Source: Spartobacteria bacterium
GTDB lineage: Bacteria; Verrucomicrobiota; Verrucomicrobiia; Chthoniobacterales; UBA10450
Assembly (NCBI GenBank): GCA_003169695.1
Contig: PNAS01000029.1
Coordinates: 1 to 51,809 of the forward strand
Reading direction: 5' to 3'
DNA: 51,809 bases
Of this stretch, positions 1 through 9,135 are shown piece after piece. The notes under the pieces are model-generated. The model ran no database searches. It was given only the letters and a program-made list of their open reading frames with translations, and was not told the origin of the DNA. Numbering within the stretch: position 1 is the stretch's first letter; each line of letters opens with the position of its first letter. The position numbers were made by a program, and so were the translations under genes.

Positions 1-227
1 CAGGTTGCCCCGGCTTTGGATTCGAATAGATGTCTACTCTCACCACATGCGGTATTAATTCGCCTTTCGGCGAGCTATCCCCCACTTTTCGGCAGATTGC
101 CCACGTGTTACGCACCCGTTCGCCACTGAATTACTTCTGTATTGCTACAAAAGTAATCCCGTTCGACTTGCATGTCTTATCCACGCCGCCAGCGTTCGTT
201 CTGAGCCAGAATCAAACTCTCCGTAAA
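1..227 (-). rRNA. rrs: 16S ribosomal RNA, 5' end only (partial)
   Basis: The minus strand carries the universal 27F primer site (positions 220 down to 201) followed by the conserved first helices of 16S rRNA. The mature 5' end is placed about 7 bases upstream of that site, near 227, by analogy with E. coli. The gene runs off the left edge, so only about the first 227 bases are present and the rest of the operon lies outside. The bases right after the primer site (AACGAACGCTGGCGGCGTGG) and the short V1 loop fit Verrucomicrobia as I remember them. Presence is certain; the exact 5' end and the lineage are less so. Confidence 0.97.
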
Positions 228-450
228 AATTTGGAGCCTCGGAATTGCTTCCAAGGACAAAGTTTGTCGAAACACTCGCTAAAGTGTCCGAAATTCTGAC
301 CATTCTTGCCTGAAAACGACTCGTGAGAGCCGGATCCAGGTTCGTCCGATCTTATAAATTAAGATTTCCTCGGATCCCTGTCGCGCCGAAGCCCCGAAGG
401 GCGAAGGCGGACGAAGAACGTTGGAAAAATGTTTTAATCAAAGAAATATG

Positions 451-498
451 CCGGTCCCAAATCGCTTCAGGACCGGACAACCCCGAATTGCTTCGGGG
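451..498 (-). other. Two hairpins in the 16S rRNA leader
   Basis: Two inverted repeats lie between the boxA-like site and the 16S start. The first pairs 451-457 with 470-476 (7 bp, 12-base loop). The second pairs 481-487 with 492-498 (7 bp, 4-base loop). They sit in the transcribed leader of the rRNA operon and may be processing stems or folding elements. Neither is followed by a T run on the minus strand, so termination is unlikely. Confidence 0.5.
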
Positions 499-592
499 CT
501 CTGACGTATAACGCACAATTCAATTTTCGCTGACTTACTTCACGTTTTGGATTTCGATAAATTCGTCGTGATGACGAAACCCAAAATTGCAC

Positions 593-622
593 TGTCAAAG
601 ATCAACGCTCTTCCGTTTCCGG
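593..622 (-). promoter_or_regulatory. boxB-boxA-like rRNA antitermination site
   Basis: On the minus strand a boxA-like sequence (TGATCTTTGACA, about 604-593) is preceded by a small CCG-TTTC-CGG hairpin at 613-622, whose minus-strand loop is GAAA. This boxB-boxA order is the known nut-like arrangement in rRNA leaders, where NusB/NusE bind boxA to prevent premature termination. It lies about 370 bases upstream of the 16S start. The promoter should be further right, around 620-760. A weak TTGTCA-17-GATTTT candidate lies there, but I cannot settle it. The stretch 228-963 holds no convincing protein gene. Confidence 0.5.
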
Positions 623-963
623 TACACGACAAAATCCGATCCGATCAGCGAACTGACAAAACCGGCTCGATCATGAGCCCGAAGAGAAGAACACTCCGGG
701 GAACCCCCGAAGTCCGCGTGGTAGCGGGACCATCAACATAATGGGTTGAGGCAACCCGTCAAACGCAAAATATGCTCTCTTTCAATTTATTTCGCGCTCG
801 TCGAGAGCTGGCGCCCTCGCGGTTTTTTCTCTCTGAGCTCGAGGCTCCTTGCCCGGTCGCTAAATCATTCACTCGCCAGATCGCTAAATGCTTTTCGCTC
901 GGGCCGAGACACTGTCATCTTTTTCTCGCCAGCGCGAATGGCGTCGATTATGACATACGCGCG

Positions 964-1488
964 ATGCCTCTTTTAACCATTCGAGCATGTATTCGGGCCG
1001 CAATATTCTCGGGGGTGGTGCTCAGTCCCCTCACGATCTTCGCCGACTCCGGCTTGCACCTGGAAGCGAAAGAAATTGGGGTTCCAAGGCGAATTGTCGT
1101 TACCATCAGGGACTCATCCGGCAAAGCGAAACCGATCACGGTTCACGTGTATTTCATCGGAAAAGCACCCAGTCCCGGCCTCCGTTTCATTTACGCGCAC
1201 TCTGATCTTTCGGTGAACTTGAGAGGTGCGTCGGAGGCGAGCGCCAAAGTCGACGTGGCAGAGTTGAAGTCGGACCCAACAAAACGGGTGCCGGCCGGCT
1301 TCGTCTCGACCGGAGTGGGAGAAATGGACGGCTGGATCGTTACCGCCGAAACGAACGGCAAGAGATTTCAGGTACGCGCCTCCAGCCCCGCGCTCCTCGA
1401 CGTCGCCCAAGGAAAATCTCATGATTCCCTCGACTCGATGATTGCCGATTATGAGAAAAGGACTGGAGCGCCGGCGAGCCGTCCTTGA
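964..1488 (+). CDS. Secreted protein of unknown function
   Basis: 174 residues. The ATG at 964 is preferred over the longer frame open from 772 because it gives a clear Sec signal peptide: residues 1-27 are positive then hydrophobic, ending near TIFA-DSG. The mature part looks like a beta-sandwich, with alternating hydrophobic stretches such as RIVVTIRDSSG and ITVHVYFIG. That suggests a periplasmic or secreted domain, but I recognise no family. It is transcribed away from the rRNA operon and converges on the TMEM175-like gene. Function unknown. Confidence 0.6.
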   Translation: MPLLTIRACIRAAIFSGVVLSPLTIFADSGLHLEAKEIGVPRRIVVTIRDSSGKAKPITVHVYFIGKAPSPGLRFIYAHSDLSVNLRGASEASAKVDVAELKSDPTKRVPAGFVSTGVGEMDGWIVTAETNGKRFQVRASSPALLDVAQGKSHDSLDSMIADYEKRTGAPASRP

Positions 1489-1565
1489 CGATCCCCTCAG
1501 CGTCAAATCCGCCCGCCTCCCGCCGGGCGCCGCGCGATCACCCGCCCAACTGCGTTTGCGACCTG

Positions 1566-2342
1566 CTATGTCATGGATGCGCCGGACGCGGCAGCTTTGC
1601 TCCGTCGCGCGCGCGACCGTGCATGCCAGCGCCTTTGCAGCGGCACCAGGAACGCCATCGACATATACACCCAGCCGCTCCATTGGATATACTCACCAGG
1701 CAAAGTTAGCGCCAGAAGCAGCGACGTAAGCCCCACCGCTGCTGGGGTGCTCCATCCGAAAAGCTCCCTGCGCGTCAATGATTTTTCGTGATCGTTCAGG
1801 CGCAGCGCTCCTCGCAGTCGCCAGGCCCGCAGATTGAGCAGGAGAATCTCCACGGCGATCGCGCTGAACCCGAGCCCGTAGATCGCGAAAAGCGCTCGCA
1901 CCTGTCCTTCTGTATGAGCAATCACCGATTGGCCGACTGCATGAGCAGTCAGGTAATAAAACATCCCGCCGAATAGCAGCTTCAGCGGGTAGACATAGAT
2001 CAGGATGGTCACCAACATCATCCAGCTGATCAGGATCGACACGCCATCTTCGAGACCGAATCGCCGGCTCCAGAGCCAATGACCGCGCCAGAAAATGCTC
2101 AGCACCGCGATGCTCGCGACAAATGCCGGGACGTTCTTGAACGCAAGCAACAGCGCCTGGATGTCATCTGGAACCTGACCGGTGGAGATTACCAGCATCG
2201 TCACGGCGAAAGCGAACGCCGCATCGATGAACGTCTCCAGGCGCGTCATCTCGATTCCGCGAAGTCGAAACCCCTTCAGTCGCGGGAGCGAATCGAGATC
2301 CGCCGGGAGCGAGCAAGATATTTCTTCTTCGAGTTGATTCAC
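1566..2342 (-). CDS. TMEM175-like (DUF1211) integral membrane protein, putative K+ channel
   Basis: 258 residues, about the usual length for bacterial TMEM175 family members, which are potassium-selective channels lacking the classical TVGYG filter. Residues 34-48 (RLETFIDAAFAFAVT) match the family signature in which an Arg and a F-S-D-like triplet (here FID) open the first membrane helix. Further hydrophobic helices follow at roughly 70-90, 105-125, 150-170 and 205-240. The conserved FWRGHWLW segment lies between helices 2 and 3. The start at 2342 keeps a basic cytosolic N-terminus seen in related proteins; a start at the Met at residue 32 is possible. It stands alone and is probably constitutive. 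Family assignment is by motif; transport activity is inferred. Confidence 0.75.
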   Translation of the reverse strand: MNQLEEEISCSLPADLDSLPRLKGFRLRGIEMTRLETFIDAAFAFAVTMLVISTGQVPDDIQALLLAFKNVPAFVASIAVLSIFWRGHWLWSRRFGLEDGVSILISWMMLVTILIYVYPLKLLFGGMFYYLTAHAVGQSVIAHTEGQVRALFAIYGLGFSAIAVEILLLNLRAWRLRGALRLNDHEKSLTRRELFGWSTPAAVGLTSLLLALTLPGEYIQWSGWVYMSMAFLVPLQRRWHARSRARRSKAAASGASMT

Positions 2343-2433
2343 GCTGGTTAGCGTATCCAGGAGGCCAAGGTCTTAGGAGCTTCTTTTTTGCGCTTTCTTT
2401 TGGCTTTCCGAGCCCCAGGAACGAAGCCAAGTT

Positions 2434-2516
2434 CTTTATTCTTGTCAAGAATGGGTCAGGTCAAAATATCTCAGAGAGATGGGCGCGCGAGTACGACAAG
2501 AATAAGGACATGACCC
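2434..2516. repeat. Element with two interleaved inverted repeats (possible REP/MITE)
   Basis: Arm A (TTATTCTTGTC, 2436-2446) is repeated inverted at 2497-2507. Arm B (GGGTCAGGTC, 2453-2462) is repeated inverted, with one mismatch, at 2507-2516. The order is A-B-A'-B', so the two stems cannot both form as simple hairpins; they would make a pseudoknot-like or cruciform alternative. It lies in the gap between the TMEM175-like gene and the next membrane protein. It looks like a small mobile repeat, possibly of the kind moved by Y1 (RAYT) transposases, but no transposase is present here. Confidence 0.4.
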
Positions 2517-2555
2517 CTCACTTCCTCCCTGCTGTGGCCAAAGAAATTTATCTAC

Positions 2556-3170
2556 TTGAGCAATGAGGTCGAAATGCCCATTTTGGCAAGCAACAGAATG
2601 ACGGCCAAGGAATTCGTTCGTGCGTCGATAGGTCGCCTGAAGGAGCTGAAGGCCCAGGGCAAAAACGTCATTGGTATTGACGGTGTTTTGACAATCTTTA
2701 GCGATCTCGAACAGGCTGTTAGCGACGTGACTCTCCCTTTGCGCGCGGAAAAATTCGTTGAAATCCAAGCGTCGTTTGATCTTGAGTACTATCGAGCCAG
2801 TATCGAGGGACGGCATCGCTTGTTTGACTCAGTAGTTTCTACTGGCTCCGCCGCAATCAAATCTCTATTTCTGATAAACGGCGGTGGCTGCGTGGCGCTG
2901 CTCGCGCTAATCGGACAGTTGGCGCAAAGGCTCCCTCTCGCCGGCAATACAAATGTTTTCGCCGTTCCGTTGCTTAGTTTCGCAATTGGAGTTGGCGCAG
3001 CTAGCTTCGCGGCCTGCGTACTTGCCTTGGCCCAAAAGGCATTTCACGAGAAGCATCAGCGAGTCGGTCGCGTCGCTGGATATATCACGATGTTGCTTGG
3101 CCTAATGTCGCTTGCCGCCTTCAGAACGGGCTGTTACGTGACCTTTACACAATTCTCGCAGATGCGGTGA
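2556..3170 (+). CDS. Membrane protein of unknown function
   Basis: 204 residues. The first ~90 residues are hydrophilic and helical. Three hydrophobic segments follow at about 98-118 (ending NGGGCVALLALIG), 132-158 and 172-190. The 'NGG..AllaliG' turn at the first helix is a pattern I have seen in small uncharacterised membrane proteins, some near phage or defence genes, but I cannot name the family. The start could instead be the Met at residue 7 (2574). The gene appears less GC-rich than its neighbours and follows the inverted-repeat element, which hints at acquisition. Function unknown. Confidence 0.55.
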   Translation: MSNEVEMPILASNRMTAKEFVRASIGRLKELKAQGKNVIGIDGVLTIFSDLEQAVSDVTLPLRAEKFVEIQASFDLEYYRASIEGRHRLFDSVVSTGSAAIKSLFLINGGGCVALLALIGQLAQRLPLAGNTNVFAVPLLSFAIGVGAASFAACVLALAQKAFHEKHQRVGRVAGYITMLLGLMSLAAFRTGCYVTFTQFSQMR

Positions 3171-3442
3171 CGGTAATGTATCCTTTTCGGTCATCCAAGG
3201 CTTTGATAGCCTTCAGCTCTGATCCAAATCCGGATTTCCATAAGTCATCGGTCACGCTTTTTTAAAACCGATCGTTCATCGCAAAAAGAATGTAGAGCGT
3301 GACGAACAGCTTCGCCATCCGCGAAGCAAACTACTGGGCATCATTCAAATTCTCGATGCCAAAGTTGGACTGTAGGTTCGATCCCTGACTTTGCCTCACC
3401 AAGTACATTGGGCTGTGTCGCGGAATCGCGGGCCAGACCGTT

Positions 3443-4735
3443 TTAGTACGTGAAAGACTGAATCTCTCGCACGCCCGGGTCAGGACCATCGACGAAACCG
3501 CTCCGCCGGCTCGGGTTCAACGCGATGTGCGCGAAGATCACATTTCCGGCGTTGGAGAAACTGAAGCCGTTGAGGGATTCGACCAGATTGCCCTCTACGT
3601 CGTAAACATGAATACTGCTGCCGCTCGAGGCGGTGCTGGAGTTCGGCTGCGCGACGAGGAAAAGCTTGTTCACAGGATCGAATTCGACATCCGCGCCGCT
3701 GAAGAACTGATTCAAGGCGCCGGGCAGAGGCTGGCTGAAGCCGGTTTGTGTGGCCAGATCGTAAAACTGCACGCTGAAGTCGATTTCAGTGGTGGTGCAA
3801 GCAGTGCCCGTGGATGGATCGACCGCTAGACCATTGACGTCGCCAAGTCCGACACCGCGAAATTTGCTGAAGGCCCCAGTGGTGAGATCTACCGTGGCGA
3901 TGAACCCCGGCACGAACGGGTTTCCAAGCATGGCGTGCCCGAGCACCGCCTGATTGGTCCGATTATCGTAAGCAAAGCCGGGGTCACCTCCTGAGGTGAA
4001 GTCCTGGTCCGTAATGCCGATCACGGGCCCAAACGTATTCGACCTGACATCTGAGGTGAAGACCAGCGGGGTGAAGCTGCCGCTGTTATCCATGACGTAG
4101 ACCGCGGAACCGGAAGCTACTCGGGCTCGTCCACCTACCCTGGTCAGGACTCCACTTACCTTGGTGACGAGGTGCTCCTGATCGATGGGCGGTGTCCAGA
4201 CGCCGGTGAACTCATTCGCGTCGAGCGGAGCGATGCTATGAAATTTGCGCCTAACATCGAGAAAACCGACTACGTGTTCGCTCTCGATGAGGCCGACGGA
4301 GTTGAAGACTCCCAGGGTGACAAAATCATCCTGCGATTTGGTCATGCTAATGACCTTGATGATTTCGCCGGTGGTTTGATCGAAGGTCTCGACTGCCGCC
4401 AGGTAATTTCCATCGGGCAACGACAGGGACTCGCTCAGGATGCCGTCCTTCCCGTTTGGATCGATATCGAACCCGAAGATCTGGCCGCCAAACTGGCTAT
4501 GCACGATGACGCTGCCCGGCCCGACGGCGGGATTCGATTCACCCGCGTGGCCGGCGCTGGGGATTAATTCTGCGAAGCAGAAGACGCAGAGCAGCACCGC
4601 AGGAATCAGCATTGACCTAAGGCGTCTGGGCAGAATCGAGGGCCGCCCAATCGCACGCTGCCTCGGAACGTCAAAGACGTCGCGATTGGCAAACAGGGTG
4701 AGAATTAGAAGGGCGGGCACATGGCATGTCTTCAT
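3443..4735 (-). CDS. Secreted beta-propeller-like protein
   Basis: Up to 430 residues. A clear signal peptide begins at the internal Met (residue 42, position 4612), with MLIPAVLLCVFCFAELIPS ending in AGHA. That is a plausible true start and would give 389 residues; the frame stays open to 4735. The mature part consists of repeated short units with the rhythm 'I.GFDID..G', 'VYVMDNSG', 'GLAVDPSTGT', 'DVEFDPVNKLFLVAQP' and 'IHVYDVEGN'. These are typical blades of SMP-30/NHL/YVTN-like beta-propellers outside the cytoplasm. No catalytic residues could be identified and the substrate is unknown. It is a single gene. Confidence 0.6.
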   Translation of the reverse strand: MKTCHVPALLILTLFANRDVFDVPRQRAIGRPSILPRRLRSMLIPAVLLCVFCFAELIPSAGHAGESNPAVGPGSVIVHSQFGGQIFGFDIDPNGKDGILSESLSLPDGNYLAAVETFDQTTGEIIKVISMTKSQDDFVTLGVFNSVGLIESEHVVGFLDVRRKFHSIAPLDANEFTGVWTPPIDQEHLVTKVSGVLTRVGGRARVASGSAVYVMDNSGSFTPLVFTSDVRSNTFGPVIGITDQDFTSGGDPGFAYDNRTNQAVLGHAMLGNPFVPGFIATVDLTTGAFSKFRGVGLGDVNGLAVDPSTGTACTTTEIDFSVQFYDLATQTGFSQPLPGALNQFFSGADVEFDPVNKLFLVAQPNSSTASSGSSIHVYDVEGNLVESLNGFSFSNAGNVIFAHIALNPSRRSGFVDGPDPGVREIQSFTY

Positions 4736-4932
4736 GGTGAAATTATTTTCCGCGATGGAGTATCTTTCAAGAAAAGCTTGGTAACAGATTTGTTACGTCT
4801 TGTCACTCCAGACGACGAGCAAGCGGGGTCATGACCCTGGCTCATTGCACTCGGTTTTGGAGCGGCCGGTTCGAAAGCCAGGGCTTCAACGCCTTGAAGC
4901 TTACGTGAATCCCACAGGATCCGCGGCAAACG

Positions 4933-5142
4933 TCAATCGGGTTTAGCGCGTTCGTCGAAGGCAATCGTCTTCTCGATCGCGCCGCGGGGGCTTAGAATCC
5001 GGATTTCACCCCGTCGCAGCGCGGTCCGGCTCTCGGCGTAATGGATCGCCTGCGCGCGCTCGCTGAAGTACGGCTCAATGCCCTGCGCTTCGAACACCTT
5101 CCAACCGCCGAAGTGTGGTCTTATCTCAATTATCGTTTGCAT
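4933..5142 (-). CDS. Small DUF2188-like protein
   Basis: 69 residues. The pattern 'GGWKVFEAQG..P...F..RAQAIHYA' followed by 'G.IRILSPRGAIEKTIAF' is the two-part fold seen in DUF2188-type proteins, which are small alpha/beta proteins of unknown function. It has no signal peptide or membrane helix, so it is likely cytosolic. The start at 5142 is the only sensible ATG. It is transcribed away from the hydroxy-acid oxidase gene across a 493-base gap. Family assignment is tentative. Confidence 0.6.
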   Translation of the reverse strand: MQTIIEIRPHFGGWKVFEAQGIEPYFSERAQAIHYAESRTALRRGEIRILSPRGAIEKTIAFDERAKPD

Positions 5143-5635
5143 GGCGAGGGACCCTTTCAGCCCCGAGAAACGCTATTGTTAGCAGCATTTCCCAGTTGAA
5201 GAAAATTGGGGCCAGTTAAGATTGCCATTCGCCGCCTGGGCAACTTGCCCGCTTCCGCCAAGCGCGAGGATCATCACCACGGAAAAACCCAACCGCCGGG
5301 CGGATTCGACCGGCGCCGATTCTTATTTGCTTTGGAAAACCACACCCCGATTTGAGTTTCATATGTTGCAAACGCTGACCTGAATCGCTATAACAGATAT
5401 AATAGCAATAATCGTGCTCCTCGTGGAAAGTATTACGTTTGTTACTTTTGAGCGGGACAGGTCCGTCCTGTTAGCCGCTGCTGCGAGTCGTCGGCCGTCG
5501 GAGTCTTATCTTTTTTGAAGAAGAGGGCGAGTGTGCGAGCAAGCCCTCCGCGGATCCAAAGTAGGAAGTAGAAAAACGGGCGAGGGCTCGGAACGGCGGT
5601 TGCCGGACGAGTGAATTCCAAGCAGTATCACAAAG
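5143..5635. other. Intergenic region between divergent genes
   Basis: 493 bases without a convincing gene. An AT-rich stretch at about 5330-5450 probably holds the promoters for the divergent genes on either side. A short inverted repeat, ACAGG-TCCGT-CCTGT, sits near 5458-5472. Nothing else could be recognised. Confidence 0.4.
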
Positions 5636-6715
5636 TTGGATTCCGAACCGCTTCTCAATATCGCTGATTACGCTCGTGCAGCGCAGTGCAAGCTGTCGAA
5701 GGATGTGTGCGATTACTACGAAGGCGGTGCGTTGGATGAGATCACGCTCGTGGAAAACACAACCGGGTGGGAAAGGCTCAAGCTTCACTATCGGATTTTG
5801 GCCGGAGTCGGGACGCGCGATACGAGCAGCACCGTGCTCGGGCAACCTGTCTCGATGCCGATCGCGGTGGCACCGACCGCTTTTCACAGACTGGCGTGTG
5901 ACGAGGGAGAGCTCGCAACCGCGCGTGCGGCCAAGGCGGCGGGAACCTTGTTTATCCTCAGCGCGCTCTCGAATACCGCCATGGAAGCGGTCTTTGCCGA
6001 GGCGGCCAGCCCGCGCTGGTTTCAGCTCTATATATATAAGGACAGGGAGATCACGCTGGAACTGGTGAGAAGGGCCGAGGCTGCCGGAGCGGAGGCGATC
6101 GTCCTGACGGTTGATGCGCCAGGTTTGGGCACTCGTGAACGCGACACCCGCAACCGCTTTCGATTGCCGGACGGTCTCGCCGTCGAAAACCTTGCGCCGT
6201 TAGGGAAGGGCCAACTGCCGGAAGGACAAGGCTCGAGCCTGGCCGCTTATGTCAGAGAAAATTTCAAAGCGGATATTGGGTTCGCTGATCTCGATTGGTT
6301 ATGCGGTTCCACTCGATTGCCGGTGGTGGTGAAAGGCGTGTGCCGCGGCGACGACGCCTGTCGCGCGGCCGAATATGGCGCCAAAGCCCTGGTGGTCTCG
6401 AATCACGGTGGACGGCAGCTTGATACCGCGCCCGCCACTTGCGAAGTCCTACCGCACGTGGTCGATGCCGCGGGCGATCTTTGCGAGATCTATGTCGACG
6501 GCGGGATTCGGCGCGGCAGCGATGTCCTCAAGGCGATTGCGCTCGGCGCGCGCGCCGTGCTGATCGGCCGGCCGGTTCTCTGGGGTTTGTGCGTCGCCGG
6601 CGAACCGGGCGCGACGGATGTGCTAAGCATTCTGCGCCGCGAACTTGACGAAGCGATGCTGCTTTGTGGCTGCACGAGACTCAGCGATGTCAGCCGGTGG
6701 CTGTTGGCGCCTTAG
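5636..6715 (+). CDS. FMN-dependent alpha-hydroxy-acid dehydrogenase/oxidase
   Basis: 359 residues, normal for the lactate dehydrogenase (LldD)/glycolate oxidase/lactate oxidase family, which oxidises 2-hydroxy acids to 2-keto acids on FMN in a TIM barrel. The N-terminal 'YYEGGALDE.TL.EN' segment, Lys233 in VVVKGV, the catalytic His257 and substrate Arg260 in SNHGGRQLD, and the later VDGGIRRGSD phosphate-binding strand are all present. The start is a TTG at 5636. No in-frame ATG or GTG lies just upstream and no strong ribosome site is visible, so the start is uncertain. The absence of a membrane segment favours an oxidase or soluble dehydrogenase. The exact substrate (lactate, glycolate, mandelate) cannot be read from the sequence. 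Confidence 0.9.
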   Translation: MDSEPLLNIADYARAAQCKLSKDVCDYYEGGALDEITLVENTTGWERLKLHYRILAGVGTRDTSSTVLGQPVSMPIAVAPTAFHRLACDEGELATARAAKAAGTLFILSALSNTAMEAVFAEAASPRWFQLYIYKDREITLELVRRAEAAGAEAIVLTVDAPGLGTRERDTRNRFRLPDGLAVENLAPLGKGQLPEGQGSSLAAYVRENFKADIGFADLDWLCGSTRLPVVVKGVCRGDDACRAAEYGAKALVVSNHGGRQLDTAPATCEVLPHVVDAAGDLCEIYVDGGIRRGSDVLKAIALGARAVLIGRPVLWGLCVAGEPGATDVLSILRRELDEAMLLCGCTRLSDVSRWLLAP

Positions 6716-6849
6716 CGACGCTGCCTTGAAATTTGGAAAGGGGGGAAGTCGCGGCGTCCCCCACTCGCGCCTTTCGCGAGCAGGCGGCGTGACGGGTTCC
6801 GCCTTCGCATCCTCGTTCCAAGAGCCACCGCGCTTCGTCGGTGTTAGAC

Positions 6850-6931
6850 CGCCGCTAGAATAGCGGCGAGTGCGGCGAGGCTGCGATATCGCACTTTGCG
6901 ATATCAATCCGTCATATCATCACGAGTGACG
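6850..6931. terminator. Cluster of hairpins between convergent genes
   Basis: Three inverted repeats lie in the gap between the oxidase gene (plus) and the TolB/TPR gene (minus). They pair 6850-6856 with 6862-6868 (7 bp), 6885-6892 with 6898-6905 (8 bp, palindromic GATATCGC arm) and 6910-6914 with 6927-6931 (5 bp). There is no clear T run, so factor-independent termination is only a guess from position. They could also be repeat debris. Confidence 0.35.
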
Positions 6932-6959
6932 ACGAAGGAGAAATTCTTTTCGTCTCCAA

Positions 6960-9026
6960 CTACTTGTTAGGCCCAATCTGCTCGGGGCCTACGCAGAGTT
7001 TCTGAAATCTCGGATCATTCCGAAGCGGGTCGAACATTGGATCGAGCCGGAGCAGCGCAGGAGTAAGTGGCACATTCTCAACGAGCGGGGCAATATACGG
7101 TATCGAGAGTAGTTTCTGTAAGGCGGTGATGGCGCGGTCGGGCTCTCCTATGCGCGCCATGACCCGGGCGAGGAATTCGATCCCCATGGGACCATATTCC
7201 GCGTCTTTCTCGATCGGATTCACGGCTACGGCGCGTTCGGCCAGAGTCAATGCGGCGGCTTTGTCGCCAAGGCACGCATTGGTCAGCGCGAGATCTCCAA
7301 GCAGGAAACAATTTTCCGGTTGTTCTTTAAGCAGAGGTTCCAATTCGCTGCGTGCCTGTCGCCAACTTTCCTGGGCGGCAGCATGATCGCCGGCGATTTC
7401 TTGCGCCCAGCCCAAAAAAAAGCGTAGTTCGCCATTGGCATAACCCAACGCTGGATCGGGCTTGACCAATACCTCTTTTAGCCGAGGGATGACCGCTGCA
7501 GGGTGGCGCTCCAGGATCGCTTGGTAAATTTGTATTTCCCAGGCGTTGGTGTCGGCGGCCCCCGGGTGGAGCTGCGCGAGAATCGCCGAGGCGCTCGGCA
7601 AGTCACCCTCAGCTTGTGCAATCGCCGCCTTTTCTACAAGGGTATCGAGATCATCCGGCGTGATGTCGAGAACCTGATCAAGCTTTCGCAGCGCTTCTGG
7701 AAAGCGACGAAGAGCGACATAGTAGACCACGCGATCCGTGAGCAGAACAACGTTGCGCGGGTCAAGCCGCTCGGCTTCGTTGAAATACGACTCGCTTCGG
7801 TCCCACTCGCCTCGCCTCCGCGCCACACCGGCCAGCGACTGAGGTATCTGGCTGCTATTCGGCAGGAGTTGACGTGCTTTCTCAAAGTAAAGCATGGCGG
7901 TGTCGTAATCCTTTAGGCAGGCGTAGTAGTAATATCCTTTGGCCAATATGGCCTCGCCGAGATTGGGTTGAAGAGTGAGCGCGGTTTCGGCTGCCTGCCG
8001 CCCCTCTTCACGCAGCGCAATTGTTGGTTGAAGACTCGCAGTGAGGTAGCCGCGCGCATCAACCTCTGACAGCAGCGCCCAACTAAGGGCGAACTTCGGA
8101 TCCAACCGCACCGCTTCTCTGAGATATTTCTGTGCACCGAGAGAGTTGCCAGGTGTCGTTGCCGTCTTCAAATTATAAGCCAGCCCGCGCAGGTAGGCAT
8201 CGTAGGCCGCCGGATTGTCTGTCGGTTTGTCGGCGATGACTTGCTCTTCCCGACCAGTAAGTTTCGCTCGCAACTGATCGGCGATGGCTTTGGCCACCTC
8301 ACTCTCCACCGAAAAGATATCGGTCAGTTTGCGATCAAAGGTATCGGCCCACAGATGGGAATCATTGGCTGCTTTGATCAGCTGCACGTTCACGCGCACG
8401 GCGTCGCCGCTCTTCTGCACGCTTCCTTCCAAAATGTGGGCGACGCCAAGTTGCCTGGCGATGTCGGGTAGGTTTTCAGGCGCGCTCTTGTAATGCTGAG
8501 TGGATGTGCGCGAGATCACCTTCAGATCAGCGATCTTAGATAAGCGTGTCAGGATCTCGTCCTGGACGCCTTCAGCAAAATACTCATTGTCTGGATCGCG
8601 GCTTAGATTATTGAACGGCAGAACCGCGATCGATTTCTGCGGCGCGTTAGCAGTTGCGACCCCGGGCACCGGTTTGGTGCGCAAAACCTGAAATAACAGA
8701 AGACCGGCCGCAATCGCCGCGATTGCGGCGATGAGAGCCGCAAACTTTCGCTTGCTCCATTGCGGGATGAACTCGTCCGGCGAAACGTTCTCGGTGCGCT
8801 TCATCCCTTCGGGCGTCATCTCGAAGGCCCAGGCGATCACTAGTGCAATCGGGAAGCCAGCTGCCATCAGTGTGACAACCACTTTCATCACCCAGGCCGG
8901 AGCTTCGAAGGTTGGGAATAGAATCGACGCCGCCTGGATCAACAGCCACGCCACGACGACATATGCGACCGCAACTTTATAAACGTTGCGCCGTTTCAGC
9001 TCAGCGAGAAAATTGCGCGGATTCAT
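6960..9026 (-). CDS. TolB/FlgO-like domain and TPR protein, membrane-anchored
   Basis: 688 residues. Two membrane helices lie at about 18-35 and 45-68, with a third at about 95-112. A 'KSIAVLPFNNLS.D..NEYFAEGVQDEI' segment at about 130-157 is the signature of the FlgO/TolB_N-like domain found in adenylate-cyclase-type and protein-kinase-associated proteins. It continues to about 250 (ILEGSVQKSGDAVRVNVQL). The rest is tetratricopeptide repeats, with repeated A-x-x-x-A/L-P units, up to the C-terminus. Such proteins are common and often expanded in Verrucomicrobia and Acidobacteria; the usual N-terminal kinase, DNA-binding or TIR module is absent here. The role is probably protein interaction or sensing at the membrane, but this is not established. 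Confidence 0.8.
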   Translation of the reverse strand: MNPRNFLAELKRRNVYKVAVAYVVVAWLLIQAASILFPTFEAPAWVMKVVVTLMAAGFPIALVIAWAFEMTPEGMKRTENVSPDEFIPQWSKRKFAALIAAIAAIAAGLLLFQVLRTKPVPGVATANAPQKSIAVLPFNNLSRDPDNEYFAEGVQDEILTRLSKIADLKVISRTSTQHYKSAPENLPDIARQLGVAHILEGSVQKSGDAVRVNVQLIKAANDSHLWADTFDRKLTDIFSVESEVAKAIADQLRAKLTGREEQVIADKPTDNPAAYDAYLRGLAYNLKTATTPGNSLGAQKYLREAVRLDPKFALSWALLSEVDARGYLTASLQPTIALREEGRQAAETALTLQPNLGEAILAKGYYYYACLKDYDTAMLYFEKARQLLPNSSQIPQSLAGVARRRGEWDRSESYFNEAERLDPRNVVLLTDRVVYYVALRRFPEALRKLDQVLDITPDDLDTLVEKAAIAQAEGDLPSASAILAQLHPGAADTNAWEIQIYQAILERHPAAVIPRLKEVLVKPDPALGYANGELRFFLGWAQEIAGDHAAAQESWRQARSELEPLLKEQPENCFLLGDLALTNACLGDKAAALTLAERAVAVNPIEKDAEYGPMGIEFLARVMARIGEPDRAITALQKLLSIPYIAPLVENVPLTPALLRLDPMFDPLRNDPRFQKLCVGPEQIGPNK

Positions 9027-9135
9027 TCTTGATTGAGGCTGCGCCTAGTGAGGTTATTCTTAACCGTCTCCGCAACGCGTAAACAGTAAAATCACGTCAG
9101 ACTGCTTGAGGTTGCTGGGCGATTGCGAGCTCAGA

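Noticed and set aside
1114..1683. Long minus-strand frame (189 residues) across the secreted-protein gene
   Set aside because: Arg-rich shadow of the plus-strand gene at 964-1488; no signal, domain or sensible start.
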